From the NCBI RefSeq assembly GCF_004210375.1, contig NW_027467782.1, forward strand, positions 26,825,276 through 26,889,275: a stretch of DNA of 64,000 nucleotides, given 5' to 3'. Each line of letters starts with the position of its first letter. Within the stretch, counting starts at the first letter, position 1. Under the pieces are notes generated by a model that made no database searches, was not told the origin of the DNA, and worked only from the letters and a program-made list of their open reading frames with translations. This DNA comes from Tachypleus tridentatus. Taxonomy: Eukaryota > Arthropoda > Merostomata > Xiphosura > Limulidae. The position numbers and the translations under genes are program-made. Shown piece after piece: positions 12,591 through 22,447 of the stretch.

Positions 12591-12830
12591 ATGGGATAAC
12601 AGCATCTGAAGACAATACAAATAGAGGACACAAGTTTAGGATTTGGAAAAACAGACTTGGCTTCAGTTAATACATTTTTATTTACATAACAGGATGACTG
12701 ACTCAAGGAGTGTGTTACTACTGGCAATAGTGAAGGTTGGCACTTTACAAGAGTTTATTGATGGGTTTACAGTCTTACTTTCTCACAAGTGGATATGTAA
12801 GGAGAGCTTTGTAAAACCAACCAAATAGTC
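12591..12830 (+). mobile_element. CR1/L2-type LINE relic, C-terminal tail
   Basis: Plus-strand translation gives a degraded version of the CR1 ORF2 end: a GHKFRIWKNRLG-like block near 12630, NRMTDSRSVLLLAIVKVGT near 12690-12750, and LQEFIDGFTVLL near 12745-12780. This parallels 9443-9685 but is a separate, older fragment on the other side of the hAT. Copy B counterpart: 57797-58038. Confidence 0.65.
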
Positions 12831-12839
12831 CTCTGTTGT

Positions 12840-14040
12840 CATACTATTGTTATATATTACAAGTACATAAAGTAATATCTTAAGAATGGAATCCTATTAA
12901 ATCAAGAATTATGAAGAAAAAATGCACAATATTAGAAAGCTGTAACTCATTAAGTGTTTGAAGTCAACATATTTCAATGAGGATTTTTTTAGTTAAATGC
13001 TTATGAAATACACTCTGAAAACAACTTAAACTGAGATCCTTTTTGAGCAAGAAATATAAAACATGTAACTTGTTTAATAAAATATTTTATTCATCAAAAA
13101 AGCTGTATTTTGTAAACTATTCAAAGCAAATAATGAAATTGTTGTTAAAGCACAACTGATAAATTTAAAATAATTTTGAAAGCAAGTTATAATTCATTTT
13201 GCAAAAGACAAGCAATAGACATTAATCATTATGTTTTTCACACATAATAAACATAACACCAAGAAATGTGTAAACTGTAATCACTGTAAAGAGACTGTTG
13301 TGTGAATCAACCTATTTTCTGTTGATTCCAACTGTACTGTAGAAAATAAAATTTTTATTTCAATAACAAATTCATTTATTTTCTGGTTATTTCTCAAAGA
13401 AACATTCTCAAGAGTGTTTGTTTTGATTTGATTTTTGTTTACAATGTTATGTCTATTATCACCTTATAAAGTATTCACAATTATGAGGATAATTTGTAAT
13501 TGGTTGATTTACTACCCTGTGACGCTAAGTCATTGGTCAAAGATTAGCACATTTTATCAATCAACTGTCAGTGTAAAGATGGCTATGAAGAATGTTTATA
13601 AAGAATGCACCATCTGATGGTACACCATGATTTTATTACTTACACTTAGTGTTTGGTAACTTAAATATCTTGTCAAAATCTGGGTATCAGTTAATCTGAA
13701 AATGTCTGAAGGTTATTGATGGTGCTATTATTTTTATAGTCTGTTACTATTTGTTAAAAGTAGTGCTCATCAACAATGCTAAAATTTAGAGGAGGAAAAA
13801 TTTAAATCAAATTATATGCTATAAAAATATTTACCCAAAACAATACTATTTCTTCATTAAAATACATAAATAAAATAACACATATAATAGAAACTTGCAA
13901 ATTGATTATATATTTACTATAGTGTAATTTTAAAGTCTTTGTTGTTGTTTTTTTCCAATTATGAACTAATAAATGCTCCATGGTATGAACTTCACCTTAG
14001 CAAATGGGAGCTACTGCTACACCTGTATTGTCATTTCTAC
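12840..14040. other. AT-rich sequence with nothing recognised
   Basis: No gene or repeat recognised. The counterpart is 58048-59250. Confidence 0.5.
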
Positions 14041-14045
14041 AATAA

Positions 14046-14302
14046 TTGGTCCAGTAATTAGGTCACTCAGTTTGCAACTGAGAGTTGAGGTGCCATTTCT
14101 CATCCTTCAACATGCTCACTCTTACAACCATGGAACATTATATGCAACACTTAATCCCACTACTCATTTGTAAACAGTAGCTAAAGAGTTGGTAGTGTCG
14201 ACAAACTACATTCTCTCTAGTCTATTACTTAAACATTATGGACGATTATTACAAGTGGCCTTGTGTGGCTTTGTATGAAATTTCAAACTAAACTAACTAA
14301 AA
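14046..14302 (+). repeat. Old tRNA-Thr-type SINE
   Basis: This is a strongly diverged copy of the SINE seen whole at 39260-39533. The head has lost its B box, but catgctcactc, ccactactcattt, agagttggtagtg, ctctctagtcta and gtggctttgtatgaaattt follow the body in order. The same copy is at 59257-59513. Confidence 0.7.
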
Positions 14303-14734
14303 GAACACTATGTATCATCTTAAACAGAAAACATGCAGACAATAGTAATAACACAGTAAGCAATATGAACCATTTAACCTTTACAGGTAGTTACATATTT
14401 CTAGAATATTTCACTACCAAAGTTAATTTCTACAGCAACAATAAATGAATAACATTAGTAATGCTATTACTGGTACAAACAGCAGTGCTGTCAGAAGGGG
14501 TATTAAGGCCGTGTTTTCTATTTGCAGAACCATGTCGGCTGTAATGCGCTATTATAATTAAATACACCTTATAATTAGTATGCTTGCTGCTGACACTGTC
14601 AATGACAGTTCTAATACTAAACACTAGAAATATAACCTTGGTATATTGAAAACATTACGTTAGGCTAATCGCTGTTTAACTTGTACTTCGAGTTTAATGA
14701 ACTTATTTTCTTATAGGAATTATCTTTCTCAGCT

Positions 14735-14825
14735 TTTCATGATGACGAGAAATCCACCTGAAGTGGAAATGTATTCTCAAGATGGCTGGTATGGATAGTA
14801 AAACTTTAATTAAAATACAGTTCTG
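14735..14825 (-). mobile_element. Penelope-like element terminal fragment
   Basis: The segment running from catgatgacgagaaatccac to gatggctggtatgg is the reverse complement of part of 20840-20915 and shares the ggctggtatgg block with 1100-1115. It is a fossil end fragment with no coding part. The counterpart is 59948-60036. Confidence 0.55.
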
Positions 14826-15361
14826 TACTTTTAAGTTTCATCTTTTTCCTCTTACGTCTTTGAATCTATTTAATTCATCTCACATAATTAAATAATAAGA
14901 TAAATAACTTTTACTTTCTTACCTTTACACAGTATCAAAATATGTGTATCCATTGTAGCATTTGTAGTTGTACAGAACGTTAGGTTTGCTTCCAGGAAAT
15001 TTATATTAGATTTAATCAGTTCTGCTACGAGTAGATATATCTTAGAGCTTCATAACAAACAAGAGCAAAAGTATCGTTATTTGCAACACAGCACACTTTT
15101 GTTTTTGAAATGTAAGTTTTTCTAAAATTTATAATAAATCAAGTCCTACTAACTGAACCGCATGTATAATAACATTCTAATACCAACTTCTAACAGTAAC
15201 ACTTTAATTCGCGCCATTTGTATACTTCGCCATCTGTCCTTTAAAAACCGACACACTCGAAAAGAAAAAAAAATTGACAAAACAATGCTTCAGCTAAAAC
15301 ACTCGCTTGATTGTTTTGTTTGGGACTGTATTTTTGCTGACATTTTAAAGTAAAAATAATC
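14826..15361. other. AT-rich sequence with nothing recognised
   Basis: No gene or repeat recognised. The counterpart is 60037-60571. Confidence 0.4.
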
Positions 15362-15473
15362 TTGTTTGTTTTGTTGTTAAATACAAAGATACACAATGCA
15401 TCATCTGCCCACCTTGGGTATCGAAACCTGATTTTTAACAGCACTTAGACACTCACCGCTGAGCTTGTGGGTG
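15362..15473 (-). repeat. Short tRNA-derived SINE (family 2), minus strand
   Basis: The pattern is gtttgttttgttgttaaat, then caaagatacacaatg, then ctgcccaccttgggtatcga (a B-box complement). It is the reverse complement of the short SINE at 16223-16350, degraded. The counterpart is 60572-60685. Confidence 0.65.
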
Positions 15474-15479
15474 AAAATA

Positions 15480-16220
15480 GCTCTCGTGTTCCTTCCATAA
15501 TTCGACTTTTATTTCAGACGAATCAGCAAGAGAGCAGAGAGAGAAACAGACACGTACTTCACAACTTCGTATCTATCTTACTCCAGTAAGTGGACCCATA
15601 CTGTTTGCTTTAAGTGAAATCTGTGAGTCAGAAAATGCAACAGAGAAGTAAGTAAAGTGAAATTTTGGTGCTGTTGCTAGATTATTAGCGTTTTAACATT
15701 ATCAGTCATATGTCACCCATAACCCCTTGTGGGTTTTCTAATTTTATATTAACTAAGTCTTCCGCTTTTCTATAGCATTGCAAAACTTCCGGTTTATCTG
15801 CCAATTAGAATTTCTTAAGCTTTCGCATTTACCCTTGATATTTTATTTATGGCTAAACATGAATAGTCTATTTACGTTTTAGAAAACCTTGATTCAAAAA
15901 TTCACGTTTGAGGTCAATAAATCCAGATAATGTTTCAAAAAGTTATAACGAATATAACACAGTGTAAAGGTCTTAAATGCTCGCTGTGTAATCTCCTAAT
16001 GTTGATATTAAATTAGAATGTATTTCACTTCACATTCAAAAGACTGTTTTCATATATTAATATATCCATCATTTTATGAAAAACAATTCTGTCAAATGGA
16101 AAATTCCTAGATTAAAAAATGACTTTGGGTAAGTTTTATGTTAAAATTTCTTAATTATAATTGATTTTCTTTACAAAATGTTTTCCAGGTATTCTGTATA
16201 AGAAATTCTCACTAACTTAC
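15480..16220. other. AT-rich sequence with nothing recognised
   Basis: No gene or repeat recognised. The counterpart is about 60690-61433. Confidence 0.4.
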
Positions 16221-16222
16221 AA

Positions 16223-16350
16223 CCCTCCCTCCGTGGCACAGAGGCATGTCTGCGGACTTATAACGTTACAATCCGGATTTCAATACCTGTGGTGGGTAGA
16301 GTATAAGTAGCCCGTTGTGTAGCTTTGTGTTTAATTACAATCAAACAAAA
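16223..16350 (+). repeat. Short tRNA-derived SINE (family 2)
   Basis: A tRNA-like head (tccgtggcacagaggcatg, then atgtctgcggacttataac, then a degraded B box near gatttcaatacctg) is joined to a short tail containing gtgtagctttgtgtttaatt and an A-rich end. The tail resembles that of the longer tRNA-Thr-type SINE. The counterpart is about 61436-61563. Confidence 0.8.
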
Positions 16351-16779
16351 ATCACTTACACTTTATTGTTTAATATTTTTATAGGTTTGAAGTCCATATG
16401 TCCTGATGGTTTTTCAAAACAATTACACTGTGTAACATAAATTTTGTTCCTGGATAATGAGTGCTATTTTTTAATTGCTTATGTTGTAAAAGTATAGAAA
16501 ATGGCCATTATTCCATTCAAACTTTGCTTTTGTGACCTGGATAATGAAATTTAGAAATTAACCTATTTCCTATGAAAAAACAGGCAAATTTGCACGTGTT
16601 CATTTACACAAGGTCTGAATAAAATAACATATGAATCAAGATTTCCATGTATTTATACTAAAGTTATACAAAAATGTTTAGAAGTGAGTAGTTTTTCGAG
16701 ATTTGCAACTGTAATGTAAATCACTTTCACATAACAGCCTCCAAATATAGTCTTCCATCATGTTTTCGTTATACGCTTC

Positions 16780-17549
16780 TTAGTAGCGGCGTTCAAAGTT
16801 CAGTATATCTTGGTGGAAGCGCTCGCCTTCCTCCTCTAAGGATGCTCCCATGTTCTCCTTAAATTTATCACGGTGAGCGTTAAGGATATGGACTTTCAGG
16901 GGCATCCTGCAGCCCATTTTACCGTAGTTCTTCACCAGAGTCTCAACCAGTTCTACATGATTTTGAACCTTGTGATTGCCCAAAAAACCTTGAATCACTG
17001 CGACAAATCTGCCCCAAGCTTTATTTCCTTCCTACTGGACTTTTTGAGGAATTCTGCGCACTCGAGGATCTTTATTTGTGGTCCAACGAAAACACCAGCT
17101 TTGACCTTTGCCTGAGACAGCTTAGGGAAGAAGTCTCGAAGGTACTTGAAGGCTGCAGACTCCTTATCAAAAGCTATGACAATTTGTTTCATCAGATCCA
17201 ATTTTATGTGCAATGGTGGAAACTACACCTTCTGGAGGTCCACTAGTGGCTCACACTTGATATTGCACCTCCACACAGAGAATTCAGTCCGTTGTGGCCA
17301 GTGCTTCCTGTTGTGGTGTGCTGCAATGTCCTTGCTGACCCAGAGGCAAAGGTAACAGGAATACTTGGTAAAGCCTCCTTGGAGACCAATCAGGAATGCC
17401 ACCATTTTGAAGTCTCCGATAACCTCCCATCCATACTCATCATACTTCAAAGCTTCTAGCAAGGTCTTGACGCTGTTGTATTCCTCTTTGAGGTGCACCG
17501 AATAAGCCAGGGAAAGAGATAGATTATTATTTCCGTTATGGAGCAGCAC
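16780..17549 (-). pseudogene. Dispersed conserved gene family of unknown function, broken copy
   Basis: Minus-strand coding signal runs through this block in three adjacent pieces: 17549-17223 (108 codons, with FLIGLQGGFTKYSCYLCLW, HWPQRTEFSV and EPLVD), 17213-16995 (HIKLDLMKQIVIAFDKES, FFPKLSQAKVKAGVFVGPQI) and 16998-16780 (FLGNHKVQNHVELVETLV, GCRMPLKVHILNAH, EEGERFHQDILNFERRY). From memory, proteins with this motif series occur as uncharacterised, multi-copy proteins in many arthropods and other invertebrates, which suggests mobile-element origin, but I cannot name the family. The copy is broken in a few places. Base composition is clearly less AT-rich than its surroundings. A heat-shock-element array lies directly upstream (17561-17613). 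Copy B: 61992-62761. Confidence 0.72.
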
Positions 17550-17560
17550 AGCTATAAGGC

Positions 17561-17613
17561 TTCTACAACATTCTAGAAAGTTCTTGAATATTCTTGTAAG
17601 TTCGTGAAAATTC
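17561..17613. promoter_or_regulatory. Heat-shock-element array, 11 units at 5-bp spacing
   Basis: Alternating TTC/GAA trinucleotides sit exactly every 5 bp: TTC 17561, CAA 17566 (imperfect), TTC 17571, GAA 17576, TTC 17581, GAA 17586, TTC 17591, GTA 17596 (imperfect), TTC 17601, GAA 17606, TTC 17611. Nine of eleven units match the nTTCnn/nGAAn heat shock factor consensus. A further GAAnnTTCnnGAA lies at 17645-17657. The array sits between the minus-strand unknown family (frame starting at 17549) and a plus-strand frame at 17647. The pattern is directly visible; function as a heat-inducible promoter is inferred. Confidence 0.8.
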
Positions 17614-17646
17614 TCTATTAGTTACTCAGCGCTGAATCTACCTGGA

Positions 17647-17949
17647 ATGTTCTGGAAAATGGATAAATTGAAAAATTTCATTACCAAAGCCACAAAAACA
17701 AAGTTTGAAGAGAAAAATAGGTCTTTTCCATCTACTTTAGGCATAAGCGATTGGGAAATAACGCTTTCTTCTCAGAAACAAGAAAAAGTAAAAGTTTCAG
17801 GCAATGAGAATAATGAACAAATTTTTCTTGGTGATTTTCAATCGCAAAGAATTCGTCCAACCACATTTCAACTTAATAGTTATATTAAATTAGATGAGGC
17901 TGAGTGTTTTCTCGCAGCTAATTTTTTACGTAACTGGACCAGATTGTGA
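17647..17949 (+). CDS. Unidentified 100-codon frame next to the heat-shock array
   Basis: The frame begins MFWKMDKLKNFITKATKTKF and ends LAANFLRNWTRL. It is lysine-rich and hydrophilic, with no signal peptide or membrane segment and no domain I recognise. It starts inside a GAAnnTTCnnGAA element and about 34 bp beyond a long heat-shock-element array, divergent from the unknown family to its left. The same 100-codon frame is open in copy B (62859-63161) with five residue changes. No splice signals were recognised. It could be the 5' exon of the element that owns the array, or a chance frame. Confidence 0.35.
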   Translation: MFWKMDKLKNFITKATKTKFEEKNRSFPSTLGISDWEITLSSQKQEKVKVSGNENNEQIFLGDFQSQRIRPTTFQLNSYIKLDEAECFLAANFLRNWTRL

Positions 17950-18521
17950 GCAACACATGAAAAGTGTAGCTTGCTTGCGCACAGAATGAACAATGAGCCT
18001 TGGTTACATGTTAAACTCACGCATAAAGACATAAGAATAATGAAGAAAAATCGAGAAAAAAAATTCTTGTAATTCCAAAATAGAAATCCATTACGAGCAA
18101 GTATTTTTATTTTTATATCCATCCCGGCGGCAGTTTCTGTGCAGTACAGAAAATTGATATACTTATACAAAATCGTCTGGTATTTGTAACCAATTTCTGT
18201 GGTAAGTTCCACCTTATCACTGCTTTTCACACGTTTTGACAGAGAAAGTGTCCATCATGATAATATTAATTGTTTCTTCTTGAGTGTGAAAATCAAAATA
18301 CAAAAACTCAAATACATTACCAATTGCACGATATTAGGAAAACAAAAACGTGCTGAAGTACATTCGGTGGTCTAGTGTATTTTTACAGAAAACATTATTG
18401 CAATAAATATGTTCTTCTACTTTTCTACGTTGGGAAGAATACTTCAGAAGAAGGGAATGGGCTTACAAACACTTTCAGGAGGTCAGTGAAATCTCTAAAG
18501 GAAAACATTTCAGAAACATGA

Positions 18522-18798
18522 GGCCTGGTATGGCCAAGCGCGTAAGGCGTGCGACTCGTAATCCGAGGGTCGCGGGTTCGCGCCCGCGTCGCGCTAAATA
18601 TGCTCGCCCTCCCAGCCGTGGGGGTGTATAATGTGACGGTCAATCCCACTATTCGTTGGTAAAAGAGTAGCCCAAGAGTTGGCGGTGGGTGGTGATGACT
18701 AACTGCCTTCCCTCTAGTCTTATACTGCTAAATTAGGGACGGCTAGCACAGATAGCCCTCGAGTAGCTTTGTGCGAAATTTCCAAACAAACAAACTAA
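18522..18798 (+). repeat. tRNA-Thr-type SINE at the right edge of copy A
   Basis: This is a near-complete SINE. The tRNA head starts ggcctggtatggccaagcg, with anticodon-position CGT at 18557-18559 and the B-box region cgggttcgcgcccg. The body contains caatcccactattcgttgg, ggtggtgatgacta and ttccctctagtctta, and the tail gtagctttgtgcgaaattt leads into an A-rich end. No target-site duplication is visible, and the duplicated block ends at its first base. Confidence 0.93.
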
Positions 18799-18885
18799 TT
18801 TGATATCAAATTTATGTTCTAGCATATTAAAAAGGTAATTATAAATATGAGGTAATGTTGAAGAGTTGAGAAAGTTAAAAGATAG

Positions 18886-19154
18886 TGTTTGTTTGTTTTT
18901 GAAGTTCGCGCAAAGCTACACGAGGACTATCTGCGATTGCCGTCCCTAATTTAGCAGTATAAAATTAGAGGAAAGGCAGCTAGTTGTCATCACTACCAAC
19001 CGTCAACTCTTGTTTTACTCTTACCAACGAATAGTGGGATTGACTGTTAAATTATAACGCCCCCAGGGCTGAAAGGGCGAGCATGTTTGGTATGACGGGA
19101 ATTCGAACCCGCGACCTTCAGACTACGAGTCAAGTACCTTAACCGCCGGGCATG
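18886..19154 (-). repeat. tRNA-Thr-type SINE, minus strand, with target-site duplication
   Basis: This is a full-length reverse-complement copy: a gtttgtttgtttttgaa tail, the body complement, and a tRNA head ending ccgccgggcatg. It is flanked by the 9-bp direct repeat aaaagatag at 18877-18885 and 19155-19163. Confidence 0.92.
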
Positions 19155-19370
19155 AAAAGATAGATATGATGATAGAAGTTTATTTCTAGTTAGAAAGTGA
19201 ATGAATGGGTTAACTATTACAAGTATATTGATTTAATTTTACATAATTTTTAGAAATATTAATTGCTGGAAGATGAACGTAGGTCTACCACACTTTGTTA
19301 TAGTAATAGTATATAGTCTAACTTAGAAGTATTTCAAAATTAGAGTTGAAAGGTATGACTTCTTGTGAAG

Positions 19371-19482
19371 CCCAAGAGTTGGCAGCGGGTGGTGATGACT
19401 AGCTGCCTTCCCTCTAGTCTTACTCTGCTAAGTTAAGGACAGCTAGCGCAGATATTCCTCGTGAAATTCAAAACAAATAATG
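19371..19482 (+). repeat. 5'-truncated tRNA-Thr-type SINE with target-site duplication
   Basis: Only the 3' body is present, starting cccaagagttggcagcggg. It is flanked by the 9-bp direct repeat cttgtgaag at 19362-19370 and 19483-19491, so the copy was inserted already truncated, as happens in LINE-driven integration. Confidence 0.88.
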
Positions 19483-19812
19483 CTTGTGAAGTATAATGAA
19501 AATAAAACTTATTATTTCTATATTTAACACGTTTTATAGTTTAGTAACAATTATTTACAAACGTTGACGTCTTGCTGAGCTGGCTTTTTTTAATCATGTT
19601 GATAAAGTGTACAGAGCAGATAACACTAAGTATAGGAAATATACAAAAAGCACAAGTAGTCGTTCAAGAATATCAAACTTCGTAGATGATGAGAATTTCG
19701 TAACATGTCAGAAATTCGAGGGGGCGTTAGGATTTTTTTAAATCGTTTGCTCGATAAAACTGTACCCAGTTTAAAATCGTTATCTGGGTTTGGAGAAATT
19801 GTTTAATATAAT

Positions 19813-19920
19813 CGCTCTTCTGGTCTTTGGGCCTGAAATGTGAATAATCGGGTTTCGATACCCTTGGCTAACAAATAACCTACTGTGCAGTTTTGTGTTT
19901 AAAAATAAGAAGGAAACAAA
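19813..19920 (+). repeat. Short tRNA-derived SINE (family 2), degraded
   Basis: Gcctgaaatgtgaataat, then a good B box (gggtttcgatacc) near 19850, then tactgtgcagttttgtg and an A-rich end resemble the short SINE at 16223-16350. Confidence 0.6.
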
Positions 19921-19924
19921 TTAA

Positions 19925-20770
19925 GATAATCTGAAATTAACTGTCAACTTAGTCTTCGAAATCTGCACTAAATTGTTGTTGTATAAGTTGCCAACATAAT
20001 TACGAATATTTAGAATTACTATTGTTTTACGTTGTTTTCATTTAGCATAAATCATAATTTTAACCAGGAGCCTTTGTAATCATATTTTTAGGAAATAAAT
20101 TTTCATTTCCTTCTGAAATTGCATTAAACAAATAACAACAACCAGTGTAAATAAACAAATAATAATGAGTTGTAATCAACATATGACACAAAAAGTTCAT
20201 TTGACTGTTTTGAGGAAAAAATCAACGAGAAAAACAACATTGTGTGGTAGCTCGCTTTTTGTAAGAAAATTTAAATAAAGATTATGCTGTTGCTGGAACA
20301 TTGTGAAGGTAACAGGAAGAAACACTGCTTTTTAAGATTATATTTCCAGAAGTTTGTCTGTCTAGAGAACAGTTAAAGCTGTTTTTTCTTTGATTGTAAC
20401 ATTTATTTTTATACAGCTGTTATCAGTGCAGGAAATCCCTATTTTTCAATATGTTCCATTTAAAGGGCACAAAAATTCAGAAAACTGTCAGGAAAAGTAG
20501 GAGAACGAATAAAGAGCTTCTTGGGCTCTTAAGCGTGCCCTAAACTCTGGCCTCAGTATGCACGACTTTGATGTGTATTCCCTCACTTTACTTGGTCAAA
20601 TGAACCTTGCCCCACTTTTAATTTGCCTTTACTCCTCTGAGAATGTTATTTATCAAAACCTATCAGCGTAGAAATAAAAATTTTAAACATTTAACAAATC
20701 CCTCACTTAAAATTCAGCCAATTTATAAAATGAAGTTTACATTGACAAATTATTTACGAAAGAGCTGTAA
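19925..20770. other. AT-rich sequence with nothing recognised
   Basis: No gene or repeat recognised. Confidence 0.4.
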
Positions 20771-20774
20771 AATT

Positions 20775-20920
20775 ATATTTCATGACGGGTATTAGTTTGA
20801 AGATGGCCTGGGAAAGTCGAAACGTTGTTCTCTGCTTTACTTGTGTTAATACTCATACCAGCCATCTTGACATATATTTTTTACTTCAAGTGGGTTTGTC
20901 GTCATCACGAAAAGGTGTAA
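20775..20920 (+). mobile_element. Penelope-like element terminal fragment
   Basis: Gaagatggcctgggaaagtc, followed by gaaacgttgttctctgc, then actcataccagccatcttg and cttcaagtgggtttgtcgtc, matches the non-coding end of the Penelope-like relic at 1175-1081 and the fragment at 14735-14825. It is a fossil with no coding part; the open frame across it is incidental. Confidence 0.65.
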
Positions 20921-20991
20921 ATATTTTACATTGTGTAAAATTCCAAAATGAAAAAAAATGTATTTAAATATCTATTTAATATGTTTTTAAC

Positions 20992-21405
20992 GTGTATATA
21001 AAAGTTCATCTCTTATGTTTATCGGTTTTAAGTGCTATCATATTCCTTAAAACATTCAACAAGATGAATAAACCTCTTAGGATAGCGTTTTCCAGACAGT
21101 GGCGAGGGCGGGTCGGCCTTTTGGCGGAAAATAAAAAAATAACGGAGGAAGAAAAATACTCCATTACAGAATATTTAAAATCAAGAAATACCAAAGACTG
21201 TATGGAATTGATGGTAAACAATTATAAAAAACACAGCACACTATACTTATCACAGTTTATTAACTGTACAATTGATCAATGGATGTATAATGTCTTAAAT
21301 TCACAGTCTTATATATCAATATCAAAGGTGCACTTGCTTCCAAGAAACATGAAATTGAAGAAATTAGTCATAGTCAAACCAATTACATATGTCATGTTGA
21401 CCTGA
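20992..21405 (+). CDS. Unidentified 137-codon open frame
   Basis: This is the longest uninterrupted non-repeat frame in the single-copy part. The first Met is at 20992; an internal Met at 21064 (MNKPLRIAFSRQWRGRVG) starts the more hydrophilic, less AT-biased part. The N-terminal 23 residues before it are hydrophobic (LLCLSVLSAIIFL), which could mimic a signal anchor. I recognise no domain. It lies about 70 bp beyond a Penelope-like fragment and its end runs into the 80-bp tandem repeat at 21396, so it may be part of a repeat. A real gene, an exon or chance all remain possible. Confidence 0.3.
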   Translation: MYIKVHLLCLSVLSAIIFLKTFNKMNKPLRIAFSRQWRGRVGLLAENKKITEEEKYSITEYLKSRNTKDCMELMVNNYKKHSTLYLSQFINCTIDQWMYNVLNSQSYISISKVHLLPRNMKLKKLVIVKPITYVMLT

Positions 21406-21636
21406 AATAGTTTTATCTTTGACCCAATCTCTAATAAAAAATATTTATTGCGGCGCCACCTTCCTCGAATGTAGTGTTGACCCGAAATATTTTATCTTTG
21501 ACCCAATCTCTAATAGGTAATCTGTATTACCGCACCACCTTTTTGGAATGTAGTGTTGACCTGAGACAGTTTTATCTTTGACCCAATTTCTGATAAAAAA
21601 TCTTTATTGTGGCGCCACTTTCTTGAATGTAATGTT
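21396..21636 (+). repeat. Tandem repeat, three units of about 80 bp
   Basis: Units start at 21396, 21476 and 21555. Each contains gttgacc(t/c)ga(a/g)a, then tttatctttgacccaat, then a ttatt-g-ggcgccacc-like block and gaatgtagt. Units are about 85% alike, so the array is not recent. Confidence 0.93.
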
Positions 21637-21639
21637 GTC

Positions 21640-22445
21640 CACATTAACTCCCTCATAAAGTACTCTGATTCTTATATTAGATTTCGCGATCGTGCCAAAT
21701 GGTCAAGATGTGGTTAAATTTTTGAGATAGAAATGTTTCTGAAGTTTGTCAAAAAAAAAAACAAACCAAAAACGAATTATAGAAATAGCCGACTTTTCCC
21801 AGTGTTGTCAAAAAACATACACCTAAATTTCTTTAAGCTTTCGTAAGTAAACAGAAGATAAACATCTTCTGTGAAATAAAATGCGCATGTCCGAGGTTGT
21901 GTCGTGCGTGTGCAACCACTGTTATTGATATTAAAACTCTCTTCTGAGCTATCGTGGTTTCTCGGTAGACAATCAATTCACTTTTTCGGTTTCGATCATT
22001 TTCTTCTTGACGAATAACTTTCTCCTGTACGTAACTAAACATCCTTTCTTGTCTTTTAGGAGCAGGAACTGTGAATAACGTCATCCGTGACCGAAGCAAT
22101 TTTCAATATAATTTCACATTCTAAATATTGCTCTTTTAAACAGTAGCGTGAGACGTGTGAAACACACATGTTGCACATAAACCATTAAAGATATTTATCG
22201 GATTTCCGGTGTCAAAACGTACTCTACCGTCTTGTGTAAGAATAAAGAAAACTGTGCCAGTGTATGAGATTGATCATTTAAGTTTTATCGTATAAATAAC
22301 ACAAATGACATCAGAAAAGTTTTGATATACATGCAATTTATTTACAATATTTTAATGCAATATAAATGTAAACAAAACACACCGTATCTAAAGAAGAATT
22401 CTCTTCCAACATTTGTCTTTACTTAAGTACATTTTTACTCTTATG
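21640..22445. other. Sequence with nothing recognised
   Basis: No gene or repeat recognised. A minus-strand frame at 22099-21833 (88 codons) has no recognisable motif. Confidence 0.4.
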
Positions 22446-22447
22446 TG

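Larger units (their letters stand above)
1..18521 (+). repeat. Large direct duplication, copy A
   Basis: This stretch matches 45590-63733 in the same orientation from end to end, at roughly 99% identity by eye (not computed). The left edge is the window edge, so the copy may extend further left. The right edge is sharp at 18521, directly before a SINE. Against copy B it has 260 bp extra at 2135-2394, about 32 bp extra near 3332-3363, and one extra 80-bp minisatellite unit near 12000. The size difference (18521 versus 18144) is almost fully explained by these three events. It may be a true segmental duplication or an allelic copy left in the assembly. Confidence 0.95.

Noticed and set aside
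18540-18600. Functional tRNA-Thr gene
   Set aside because: The A and B boxes and CGT anticodon belong to a SINE head fused to a SINE body with an A-rich tail; the acceptor stem is not intact.
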